Shown: positions 44,610 to 52,216 of the stretch, piece by piece
Layout of the letters: the number at the start of each line of letters is the position of its first letter
How positions within the stretch are numbered: the stretch's first letter is position 1
Translations under genes and position numbers: made by a program
Assembly (NCBI GenBank): GCA_963777435.1
Contig: CAVZQT010000003.1
Coordinates: 1,426,001 to 1,490,000 of the forward strand
Reading direction: 5' to 3'
Length of the DNA: 64,000 nucleotides
DNA from: AP-15 sp963777435
Lineage (GTDB): Bacteria; Pseudomonadota; Alphaproteobacteria; ATCC43930; CGMCC-115725
Notes under the pieces: model-generated
The model's input: only the letters and a program-made list of their open reading frames with translations
The model's database searches: none
Told to the model about the DNA's origin: nothing

Positions 44610-45521
44610 ATGAGCAGCACGCAGGCTCTCGCGAGCAGAATTCCGGCGCAGGGCGACCGGCCGTCATGGCGGGGGCGGGGCCATTTGCGCGGCTCGGATC
44701 TGCGGTGGGCAGTTGCCTTTATCGTGCCCTATGCGGCGGTGTTCTTGGGTTTTGTCGTCTATCCCTTCGGGTACGCGCTGTGGATGGCGAGCACGCCTTC
44801 ACTTTACCGCGAGCTGATCGCGGATGGGCTCTACCTGCCGACCCTCCTCAATACGTTGATTTTTGTCGGCCTTGGCGTGAATTTAAAAATGTTCCTGGCG
44901 CTGTTGCTGTCCGGCTTTTTTCTACAGCGGCGCTGGTGGATCAAGGCTCTGTTGGCGGCCTTTGTTGTGCCATGGGCGATTGCGGCGGCACAGGCCTGCG
45001 TCTCTTTCCACTGGATGCTAATCGGCGAGCAGGGATTGGTCGATCGCCTGTTGTCGGTCTTGTTCGGCATCGACGGCCCGATCTGGTTCAATCATCGCTC
45101 GCTCGGGCTCGGAGCGAACATCGTCGCTTACATCTGGAAATGGATGCCGTTCTGGACCGTCATCTTCCTCGCCGCACGGATGACCATTCCGCGGGATATT
45201 TATGACGCGGCCGAAGTCGATGGAGCGACAGGCGTCCGCCGGTTTATCCACGTCACCTTCCCGATGATGGCGAACCTCTATCTGATTTGCACACTGCTCT
45301 CGGTGTTGTGGGCGCTCGGCGACTTTACGACCGTCTACCTCGTCTCCGGTGGAGGGCCGGCAAATATAACGCAGGTGCTGGCGACGCTCGGTTTCGACTA
45401 CGCCTTCGAAAGGGCCGACCCGGCGCTCGGCGTCGCCGCGGTAATGTCGGCGCTCCCGGTGCTGATCCCGATCGTGATCATGCTGATGCGCCGGCTGCAG
45501 ATGAGCACGATCCAACTATGA
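44610..45521 (+). CDS. ABC sugar-type transporter permease 1
   Basis: A 303-residue, 6-helix MalF/UgpA-type permease. The ATPase-coupling EAA loop reads YDAAEVDGATGVRRFIHVTF, matching EAAxxDGA. ATG 44610 follows GGGAGG. It overlaps the second permease in an ATGA arrangement. The carbohydrate-uptake type 1 family is clear, yet no ATPase or binding-protein gene lies in the window next to it, so the complete importer must use a subunit encoded elsewhere or is broken. Confidence 0.88.
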   Translation: MSSTQALASRIPAQGDRPSWRGRGHLRGSDLRWAVAFIVPYAAVFLGFVVYPFGYALWMASTPSLYRELIADGLYLPTLLNTLIFVGLGVNLKMFLALLLSGFFLQRRWWIKALLAAFVVPWAIAAAQACVSFHWMLIGEQGLVDRLLSVLFGIDGPIWFNHRSLGLGANIVAYIWKWMPFWTVIFLAARMTIPRDIYDAAEVDGATGVRRFIHVTFPMMANLYLICTLLSVLWALGDFTTVYLVSGGGPANITQVLATLGFDYAFERADPALGVAAVMSALPVLIPIVIMLMRRLQMSTIQL

Positions 45522-46414
45522 CGGCAGCGCCGGACCGCTCAGAAGCGTTGCAGCGGACACGTCGAGGCCGTAAGCTGCGCCGGACCCTCGCCGACGCGGG
45601 CTCGATCATCCTCGGCATCGTCCTGCTGATCTGGTCGCTGCTGCCCGTATACAACATGTTGATGATCGCCCTTGATCCGGAAGAAGGTGAAATCGAATTC
45701 ACGGGCAATATCTGGCCGGATCAGCCGTCGCTTGACGGCTTTCGCGCGGTCGTGACGCAGGAAGCGCGTTATCTCGAGGAGTTCTGGCGTCAGTTCGGCA
45801 ACAGCGTCTATATCGGGCTATCGACGGTGGTGTTGACGGTATTGATCGGATCGCTGGCAAGCTTTGCTGTGAGCCGGATGCGGCTCGGCAAAGGCTCGCT
45901 GCTGACCAACGCGGCACTCCTGACATACGCGATCCCGGCGTCTTTCCTGATCGTGCCGTACTATCGGATCATGCACGCCTACGGATTAGCGGGCAATCAA
46001 TGGGCCGTCATCGCCGCCCAGGTGACGTTTGCTACCCCGTTTGCGATCTTGATCTTGCAGCTTTATGGGAGACTGATCCCGGTTGAGCTCGACGATGCGG
46101 CGCGGGTCGACGGCGCCTCGGCTCCTCAGGTGTATCTGCGGGTCTATCTTCCACTGATGACGCCGGCCTTGGCGGTCGTCGCGATTTACGCGCTGTTGCT
46201 GGCCTGGAACGACTATTTGTATCCGGCGGTGCTGCTCACACCGCGAAACATGACCGTGGCGGTAACCCAGGGCCTACTTTTCACCGATGCCGACGCACCG
46301 TGGAACGCAATGATGGCGGCCGCCGTGATCTACGTGCTGCCGCCGATTGTGCTGTTGCTCGCGCTGCGCCACTACGTTGCGGCGAGCCTCAGTCTAGGCG
46401 CGGTCGAAGCTTAA
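45518..46414 (+). CDS. ABC sugar-type transporter permease 2
   Basis: A 298-residue, 6-helix MalG/UgpE-type permease; EAA loop LDDAARVDGASAPQVYLRVY, last helix PPIVLLLALRHYVAASLSLG. Translation is coupled to permease 1 by a four-base overlap. It ends 13 bp before the convergent metC stop. Together the two would form the membrane channel for an oligosaccharide, polyol or glycerol-phosphate-like solute; the substrate is not visible. Confidence 0.88.
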   Translation: MTAAPDRSEALQRTRRGRKLRRTLADAGSIILGIVLLIWSLLPVYNMLMIALDPEEGEIEFTGNIWPDQPSLDGFRAVVTQEARYLEEFWRQFGNSVYIGLSTVVLTVLIGSLASFAVSRMRLGKGSLLTNAALLTYAIPASFLIVPYYRIMHAYGLAGNQWAVIAAQVTFATPFAILILQLYGRLIPVELDDAARVDGASAPQVYLRVYLPLMTPALAVVAIYALLLAWNDYLYPAVLLTPRNMTVAVTQGLLFTDADAPWNAMMAAAVIYVLPPIVLLLALRHYVAASLSLGAVEA

Positions 46415-46427
46415 GCGGAGGGTTCGT

Positions 46428-47630
46428 TCAGCCCTCCGCGGCGTGGAGCGCGTGAAAGCCGCGGTCGAGGTCTTCGATCAAATCTTGCGGGTCTTCGAGA
46501 CCGATATGCAGCCGCAGGGTCGGGCCTTCGGGCGCCCAGCTTGTAGCGCTGCGGATGCGCGCCGGGGTGGTCGGCTGGATCAGGCTTTCGAACCCGCCCC
46601 AACTGGCGCCGATGCCAAACAGATCGAGCGCATCGATAAAGGCGTAGACCGCGGTTTTCGAGGCCGGCTTTAGCACGATGCCGAACAACCCGCTGGCGCC
46701 GAGAAAATCACGTTTCCACAATTCGTGGCCGGGGTCTTCGGGCAAGGCCGGGTAGAGCACGCGCGATACTTCGGGGCGGGTCTGCAGCCAACGCGCTACG
46801 ACAAGCGCATTCTTTTCGTGGCGTTCGAGCCGAACGCTCAGGGTGCGCAGTCCGCGCAAGGCCAAATAAACATCGTCGGGACCGGCGCAATGGCCGATAT
46901 CGGCCGCCATTGTGCGCACCGGCTCGTACATCTCCTCGGTCGTGATCACGGCGCCGAGCATCACGTCGGAATGGCCGACGATGTATTTGGTGGCGGCGTG
47001 GATCGACACGTCGACACCATGCTCGAACGACGGGAACAGCCAGGGCGAGGCCCAAGTGTTGTCCATCAGCACCTTAGCCCCGCCGGCATGCGCGGCGGCG
47101 GCGATTGCGGGCACGTCCTGCACCTCAAAGGTCAGCGAGCCCGGCGATTCGACATAGACGACCTTGGTATTGGGACGCATCAGCCGGGCGATGCCCTCGC
47201 CGATCAGCGGGTCGTAATAGGTCGTCTCGACGCCGCAGCGGGTCAGCACCTTGTCGCAGAAACTGCGCGCCGGCCCATAGACCGAGTCGACCATCAGCAA
47301 ATGGTCGCCGTTTTTGAGACAGGCCTGCAGCGGTGCCGTGACCGCGGCCAGCCCCGATGACATCAGCATCGCGCGATAGCCACCTTCGATCGCCGCCACC
47401 GCCTCTTCGAGGGCAAAGGTCGTCGGCGTGCCGAGCAGCCCGTAACGGATCACATCGAAACGCCGGCCCGGCGCGCGCTTTGCCTCCCATTCTGCCATAT
47501 TCGCCGACAAGATCGTCGAGGCGTGATAAACGGGTGGGTTGACCGCACCGTGATGCGCTTCGGGGTGGCGGCCGAGATGGGTCAGCAGCGTATCTTTGCG
47601 ATAATTTCGCGGCCTGTCGTTGTTTTTCAT
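46428..47630 (-). CDS. metC: Cystathionine beta-lyase
   Basis: A 400-residue PLP enzyme of the Cys/Met metabolism family. The Schiff-base Lys is in SIHAATKYIVGHSDVMLGA; YGLLGTPTTFALEEAVAAIE and SSGLAAVTAPLQACLK bind PLP phosphate; the C-terminal half has SWGGFESLIQPT, the MetC-type SxGGxES motif. It splits cystathionine to homocysteine, ammonia and pyruvate in methionine synthesis, or acts on other S-linked substrates. Stands alone with convergent neighbours. Confidence 0.88.
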   Translation of the reverse strand: MKNNDRPRNYRKDTLLTHLGRHPEAHHGAVNPPVYHASTILSANMAEWEAKRAPGRRFDVIRYGLLGTPTTFALEEAVAAIEGGYRAMLMSSGLAAVTAPLQACLKNGDHLLMVDSVYGPARSFCDKVLTRCGVETTYYDPLIGEGIARLMRPNTKVVYVESPGSLTFEVQDVPAIAAAAHAGGAKVLMDNTWASPWLFPSFEHGVDVSIHAATKYIVGHSDVMLGAVITTEEMYEPVRTMAADIGHCAGPDDVYLALRGLRTLSVRLERHEKNALVVARWLQTRPEVSRVLYPALPEDPGHELWKRDFLGASGLFGIVLKPASKTAVYAFIDALDLFGIGASWGGFESLIQPTTPARIRSATSWAPEGPTLRLHIGLEDPQDLIEDLDRGFHALHAAEG

Positions 47631-47838
47631 AAATTCCTTGCTCCGCGCTGGCGGCGTTCTCGGGGTCTTGTCATCTCAGCATCTCTATCGCTCGCCCGCC
47701 AGCGTCGTGATCCAACTTTCTCGCTAATCGCGGGATCGCCTTGCGATTGCCAAAGTTGATGGTTGAGGTGTCGGCGCGCCGCCGATCATTAAATGTGGCA
47801 CTTTACGGCCATCTGGGCCGCTGCTGGGAGATTTGGCG

Positions 47839-48024
47839 ATGAGGTTAGGCGTCGTGGCGTTGCTGCTGGCAATCCTGGGCGCCTGCTCGGATGACACGCC
47901 GGTGGCGCCGGCGAGCGCCACCGAGTCACCCGAGACGGTCGCGAAAAATTGTGCCGACCCGCAGTGGAAGGACAAGAATCTGGGGCTATGGTACTCTGTC
48001 TGCCGCCAGCCGATGCATTGGTGA
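47839..48024 (+). CDS. Small lipoprotein
   Basis: A 61-residue protein: signal segment RLGVVALLLAILGAC ends at a lipobox Cys, followed by a Ser/Thr/Pro-rich linker and a short end with two Cys (AKNCADPQWKDKNLG, YSVCRQPMHW). Found as a single gene before a convergent secreted-protein gene. The start is ATG 47839; a GGGAG site lies upstream. No family beyond a lipoprotein can be named. Confidence 0.65.
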   Translation: MRLGVVALLLAILGACSDDTPVAPASATESPETVAKNCADPQWKDKNLGLWYSVCRQPMHW

Positions 48025-48042
48025 GGCGGCGGCGATGGGCAG

Positions 48043-48399
48043 TCAGAACTTCTTAAAGCATTCGCGGCCGGTGCCCTGCAATACTTTGCAGTCGGCCACC
48101 ACTGCAGTTCCTTTTTTGTTCGGAGCGATCTGCACGACATAGCTCTTCCCGTCCTTGCAGCGCACGCTCCAATACGCGGTGCCCCTGGCTTTGCCGCTCG
48201 CGGTTACCCCCATCGGGAACGCCTCCACCCCGACACAGCCATGGCGGAAACTGTTGGCGAGTGCCGCCGCTCGCTCTGGCTCGGGCATGGCCAGCAGCCG
48301 ATCATTGGTCGGGTTGCCCGAACCGGCCGCTCCGACCTCAGTCGAAATCGTGCCGGATAAGGCGAAAGCCGCCACCAAAAGCAAAATTCGCCGCTGCAT
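48043..48399 (-). CDS. Secreted hypothetical protein
   Basis: A 118-residue protein with signal peptide RRILLLVAAFALSGTIST. The mature part has three Cys (RHGCVGVEAFPMGV, VRCKDGKSYVVQI, VADCKVLQGTGRECF counts a fourth) and a beta-rich look. From memory, similar periplasmic proteins with the VRCxDGxxYxVQI pattern are common in rhizobia, without known function. Convergent with the small lipoprotein, 18 bp away. Confidence 0.68.
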   Translation of the reverse strand: MQRRILLLVAAFALSGTISTEVGAAGSGNPTNDRLLAMPEPERAAALANSFRHGCVGVEAFPMGVTASGKARGTAYWSVRCKDGKSYVVQIAPNKKGTAVVADCKVLQGTGRECFKKF

Positions 48400-48481
48400 G
48401 TCCTACCCCCTACCTGGTGTCCGACGACATTAGCGGCCGTCCTGAATCGCCGCAACGCGGGCGGATTGGCGACTGCGCTGG

Positions 48482-50317
48482 CTAAGGAATAACAGGCAAA
48501 ACGATATGCGAGGGCCGCTCGCGGTCGACAAAGACCCGGTTTTCGGCGATGCGCGGGCGTTCCATCGAACCTTCGGGCTCTCCGGAATTAGGGTTGACGT
48601 CGAAATGGGGAAAGTTGCTGCTCGAAATATCGAGGCGCAGCCGGTGCCCCGCGACAAACAGATTGCCGACCGGGAACAGCTCGATCGTGATCGCGTAGAC
48701 CTGTCCCGGCATCATCAGCGCTGGCTTTTCCCAGCTGTCGCGATAGCGCACGCGCAACAGCCCCTCTGTCAGGTTCATCGCAAACCCGTGCGGGTAATCG
48801 GCGCTGGGCGGGTGAACATCGATCAGCTTTGCGGTGAAGTCGGTGTCCGGGCAGTCCGAAGCGATCCATAGCCGAACCGTGACCGGCCCGGCGATTTCGA
48901 TGTCGCGATCGAGTGGTGCGGTGGCAAACGACAATATGTCGGGGCGGTCGCACAACGCGCGATAGGGCTCGCGCGCGCCAAACACCTGTGGACCCTCACG
49001 TTGATCGTAGGCGCCGCCGCGCATCACCGGCTCGCCGGAACTTAAGGCGCCGCCGATCGTCGGCGCCGTCCGGCGCGGGTCGAAACGAAAGACGAGCGGC
49101 GTCGCAGACACCTCCGGTTTGCTCGGGCAAAGTCCGCGGTCGGGCTGCAGATAAAACCGGGTCCATTCGGTCTGCGGCAACGGCCAGCCCGCCGCATTGC
49201 GCCAATCGCCACCGTGATCGAGCCGGCCCGCTTCGTTGCGCCGACCCGAGCCCCCGCCCATGACAAAGACCTGCACTGCGTGCTCGGTCTCGACGCCATT
49301 GTCGACGCCCTTGACCCAGCGATCAAACCAACGCCGGCGCAAGGCGAAGAAGTCTTCCGCCAGATTGCCGTCGACCGGCGCCCGCGGGCCAAAATCAACG
49401 TCGCCGGCATAGCTCAGCGAGCGGTCGCCATGCGTCCACGGACCGAGGATCAGCCGCTGGGGTGCACGCCCGAGTTTTGACAGCCCGCGATAATTCTCAA
49501 CCGCGGTGCGGGCGTAGGGGTCGTACCAGCCGGAGAGATGAGTAACCGGCGCAGCCGCGTATTTGTCCCAATAACCTTCCGCATAAATGCCGGGTTGCTG
49601 CCAGAATGCGTCGAAGACTCCGTGCGACCATTGCTCGAACAGGTAATCCTCGTATTCGGGCGCGGCGCTGACCGGCAAATCCCCCTTGCGCCACGGCATT
49701 CGCGCGAACCACGCCCCGATGTCCTGTGCCTTGAGTACCGCCCGTACTGCCGGGTCCTTGGCGTCGGCGAGCGCGTTGTTATAGGCCCAGGTCGCCTGCT
49801 TCAAATCAAACGCGCCGTCATGGCGGATGCCGCTGCGGTAGGCATTCGAGAAGCCGCCGCAGTCGAGAAACTGCGCCGCCAATTCCGGCGGATCGAGACA
49901 GCCGAGGGCGGCTTGGGTATGCGCGGCGTAAGACAACCCGAACGTGCCGATGCGGCCGTTGCACCATGGCTGGCGCATAATCCAGGCGAGCGTGTCGTAG
50001 CCGTCCTCGGCCTCGCTCAGATACTTTGTGAAGCGCCCGCCCGATTTATAGCGCCCACGGCAATCCTGATAGATGACGGCGTAGCCGTGCGGCACGAAAT
50101 AGGCCGCAACCTCAGCGCGCGACCGCGGTGCGGCGACCGCGGCGGTACGCTCCGAGCGGCTCGGCGCCGATTTATTGTAAGGGGTGCGTTCGAGCAGGAC
50201 CGGGAACGGCCCACGCGATGCCGGGCGAAAGACATCGGCGGCGAGCCCAACACCGTCCCGCGCCGGCACGATCAGATCGCGCTCGACAATCATTCCGGGC
50301 TCGATTTCGTTGTTCAT
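48482..50317 (-). CDS. CocE/NonD-family alpha/beta hydrolase (S15 type)
   Basis: A 611-residue enzyme from ATG 50317 (an upstream start at 50383 would add 22 residues). Catalytic Ser is in GTFGLSYAAHTQ, Asp in HLSGWYDPYART and His in LGPWTHGDRS. The C-terminal jelly-roll domain (FATAPLDRDIEIAGPVTVRL onward) is the X-Pro dipeptidyl-peptidase C-domain. Family members hydrolyse esters or amides such as cocaine, glutaryl-7-ACA or N-terminal Xaa-Pro peptides; substrate is open. No signal peptide, so cytosolic. Confidence 0.85.
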   Translation of the reverse strand: MNNEIEPGMIVERDLIVPARDGVGLAADVFRPASRGPFPVLLERTPYNKSAPSRSERTAAVAAPRSRAEVAAYFVPHGYAVIYQDCRGRYKSGGRFTKYLSEAEDGYDTLAWIMRQPWCNGRIGTFGLSYAAHTQAALGCLDPPELAAQFLDCGGFSNAYRSGIRHDGAFDLKQATWAYNNALADAKDPAVRAVLKAQDIGAWFARMPWRKGDLPVSAAPEYEDYLFEQWSHGVFDAFWQQPGIYAEGYWDKYAAAPVTHLSGWYDPYARTAVENYRGLSKLGRAPQRLILGPWTHGDRSLSYAGDVDFGPRAPVDGNLAEDFFALRRRWFDRWVKGVDNGVETEHAVQVFVMGGGSGRRNEAGRLDHGGDWRNAAGWPLPQTEWTRFYLQPDRGLCPSKPEVSATPLVFRFDPRRTAPTIGGALSSGEPVMRGGAYDQREGPQVFGAREPYRALCDRPDILSFATAPLDRDIEIAGPVTVRLWIASDCPDTDFTAKLIDVHPPSADYPHGFAMNLTEGLLRVRYRDSWEKPALMMPGQVYAITIELFPVGNLFVAGHRLRLDISSSNFPHFDVNPNSGEPEGSMERPRIAENRVFVDRERPSHIVLPVIP

Positions 50318-50439
50318 CAGCAAGTCCTCGATCGGTGCCCCGAGATCGGCTCCATTGATCGGCGCCCTGCCCGGCTCCGGCAAGCTTGCACCGCACGGGC
50401 ATTTTCGCTATCACCGCGCCTCATCCTGGCCGCGGGTAA

Positions 50440-50479
50440 GGGCGCGTAGCTCAGCGGGAGAGCACTACGTTGACATGGT
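50440..50479 (+). pseudogene. 5' part of a split tRNA-Val(GAC) gene
   Basis: Forty bases: acceptor GGGCGCG, D arm GCTC-AGCGGGA-GAGC, 5' anticodon stem CTACG, loop TTGACAT with anticodon GAC, and GGT of the 3' anticodon stem. After 50479 the sequence turns into unrelated DNA (TTTTTCGCATGCC). The missing 35 bases are found at 51892-51926. One G-G mismatch is seen at the inner end of the anticodon stem. Confidence 0.8.
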
Positions 50480-50561
50480 TTTTCGCATGCCGGGGGTTAT
50501 GCCGTATGTTTTCAAGCCTGTAGGGGGCGGCACGGGACGAGAAACAGGTGCAATTGAACAC

Positions 50562-50636
50562 GGGCGCTTAGTTCAGCGGGAGAACGCTTGCTCGACACGC
50601 AAGAGGTCGCTGGTTCGATCCCAGCAGCGCCCACCA
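50562..50636 (+). tRNA. tRNA-Val(GAC)
   Basis: Complete 75 bases with encoded CCA: acceptor GGGCGCT/AGCGCCC, D arm GTTC/GAAC, anticodon arm CTTGC-TCGACAC-GCAAG with anticodon GAC, T arm GCTGG-TTCGATC-CCAGC. Stems are perfect. Base 33 is C instead of U, which is unusual for a functional tRNA. It lies inside the 1.4-kb segment that splits the other tRNA-Val(GAC), 82 bp after its 5' part. Confidence 0.88.
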
Positions 50637-50656
50637 CTCTGGAAAATCTGGCTGAA

Positions 50657-51469
50657 TTATCGTTGCGGGCAATATGCAGGCCGGTGAAACCAGCGCCAGA
50701 TGGGATTGGTGCGGTCCATCGTCATGACGGCCGTCTCACCGCCGATATGAGGGTTGCCGCTCTGGCCTGCTATCGTGACCATTGTTTCATATCGGAGCGC
50801 CAACGAGGCGGTCGGCCCCTTACCTCTCGTCTCTAGATCGAGGAGAAGCAGCGCGCTTTTTGCCCAATCTGTCGTTCCGCCGGTCGCAAACTCCTGGAGA
50901 ATATCGGGAGAGGACGCCATATCCAGTCGATTGTGACCGGTAATCTCGTAATTTAACGGCCGGGCAGACGGATCGACTGGCGTCCCTGAAATACTCTCGC
51001 CATAAATGCCGAATGTGCCATTCGGATCGGAACCTGCAAAAAATCCTTCGATAATTAGCTTATTGTCAATTACCAATCGAGCGCTATTCGCCTTGTAATC
51101 GTCTATCATCATTGAAGACCACTGACTCGCCAAGTCCCGCAACGATTCTTCCGGACTCCCATTATATACTTGCTGGGCGATTTGCCCTGCATCGAATATC
51201 GTATGACCGTCTGTGGCCGTCAGACTATTCACTCCGTGGAAAAAGAAGATAACCCTGTCGCTGAGTGGGAATATCTTGCAGTGACGGTCGTCGAAGGCCT
51301 TCAGTCCGTTTTTGCTTTGCTCAGTTATTCGGCTGTCGATCGCGACGGCAATGTGGTCGGCGTCACCACCTGCGGTAAAATATGTTCCATGGGCTGCTGT
51401 GACTTGGAGGACTAGAGCTGCGAAGAGTATCTGACCAACGCCCAAGACGCACCAAAATCGGCTAAACAT
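50657..51469 (-). CDS. Secreted protein with proteasome-like (Ntn-hydrolase) pattern, tentative
   Basis: A 270-residue protein with signal peptide FWCVLGVGQILFAALVL. The mature start HGTYFTAGGDADHIAVAIDS, then DDRHCKIFPLSDRVIFFFHG, recalls the two opening strands and the helix entry of proteasome beta/HslV folds, with no clear N-terminal Thr nucleophile. A long helix-rich middle follows, then LETRGKGPTASLALRYETMV. Relatives are uncharacterised. The DNA is less GC-rich than the neighbourhood, and the gene is inside the segment that splits a tRNA, which together hint at transfer. Confidence 0.6.
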   Translation of the reverse strand: MFSRFWCVLGVGQILFAALVLQVTAAHGTYFTAGGDADHIAVAIDSRITEQSKNGLKAFDDRHCKIFPLSDRVIFFFHGVNSLTATDGHTIFDAGQIAQQVYNGSPEESLRDLASQWSSMMIDDYKANSARLVIDNKLIIEGFFAGSDPNGTFGIYGESISGTPVDPSARPLNYEITGHNRLDMASSPDILQEFATGGTTDWAKSALLLLDLETRGKGPTASLALRYETMVTIAGQSGNPHIGGETAVMTMDRTNPIWRWFHRPAYCPQR

Positions 51470-51749
51470 CAAAACACACCCAGACTCCAAAGCCGTCGCA
51501 AGATGGGTCTCGCCGCCGCAATAGGGGTAGATAGCCGGTGCGAATGAATATTTTAAGACCGATTTTCAAGTCTGATATTTAATCAAAGCTTCATAAAGAT
51601 GTCATCAATCTGCAAAATTTGGTGATCGGGCTGCTTCTCCGCTCGCGCTCTTAGGATCACTCGAAATCTCCCGCCGAGTGGGGGAAAGAAAGCAATACGA
51701 TTGCGCGTATTATACGTGCAACCAATGTAATAAGGTGTATCTTACATTT

Positions 51750-51881
51750 ATGAACCGTGGAACACCCCCTACATCAATTCGAATTCCGCCGGAACTCAAA
51801 AAGAGGCTTGAGAAGTCGGCCAAGGAAATGCGCCGGACGCTCTCCGCTGAGATCATCTTGCGCCTTGAGCAGTCGTATTAA
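51750..51881 (+). CDS. Arc-like ribbon-helix-helix protein
   Basis: A 43-residue protein: the strand PTSIRIPPELKKRLEKSAKE and helix RRTLSAEIILRLEQSY form a standard Arc/MetJ-like DNA-binding unit. ATG 51750 has AAGG about 14 bases upstream, so the start is uncertain; a frame from 51678 would add 24 Cys/Tyr-rich residues. It ends 11 bp before the tRNA 3' fragment. A role as repressor of the segment is possible, not shown. Confidence 0.6.
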   Translation: MNRGTPPTSIRIPPELKKRLEKSAKEMRRTLSAEIILRLEQSY

Positions 51882-51891
51882 CAACAGCGCG

Positions 51892-51926
51892 GAGGGGTCA
51901 CTGGTTCAATCCCAGTCGCGCCCACC
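51892..51926 (+). pseudogene. 3' part of a split tRNA-Val(GAC) gene
   Basis: Thirty-five bases: AGGGGTC variable region, T arm ACTGG-TTCAATC-CCAGT, acceptor CGCGCCC and ACCA. The acceptor pairs perfectly with GGGCGCG at 50440-50446. Joined to the 5' part, it gives exactly 75 bases, the length of the other tRNA-Val genes here, so nothing was lost at the break. No tRNA fragment of this kind occurs elsewhere in the window. Confidence 0.8.
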
Positions 51927-52216
51927 ATCTTACCCATAATAACGACTCAATAGCTGGCGGAGATAAAACAGCCGGCGGACCGACCGGTCACGACGGAAGG
52001 CCGCGAAACCCAAATCCCCGGCGGGACCGGCGATGACTTGCCCGGAGCGCTCGAAAGCAAGGAGCCTACGCGCCTCGGACCGGCTTTCTTTTTACCGAGG
52101 GGCCGCTGTGGCATCGACACGCGATTGCCACTTGACACTGGCAATGTCGCCACGGTGACAAGTCCACCGTGGCGTGTTAAACTTAACGATAATAGCGGCA
52201 AGCTCGGGTGATCGGG

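Noticed and set aside
50440..51926. Group I intron in the tRNA-Val gene
   Set aside because: The break is in the 3' anticodon stem rather than the loop, the segment is 1.4 kb with a second tRNA and protein genes, and no intron core or homing endonuclease is seen.
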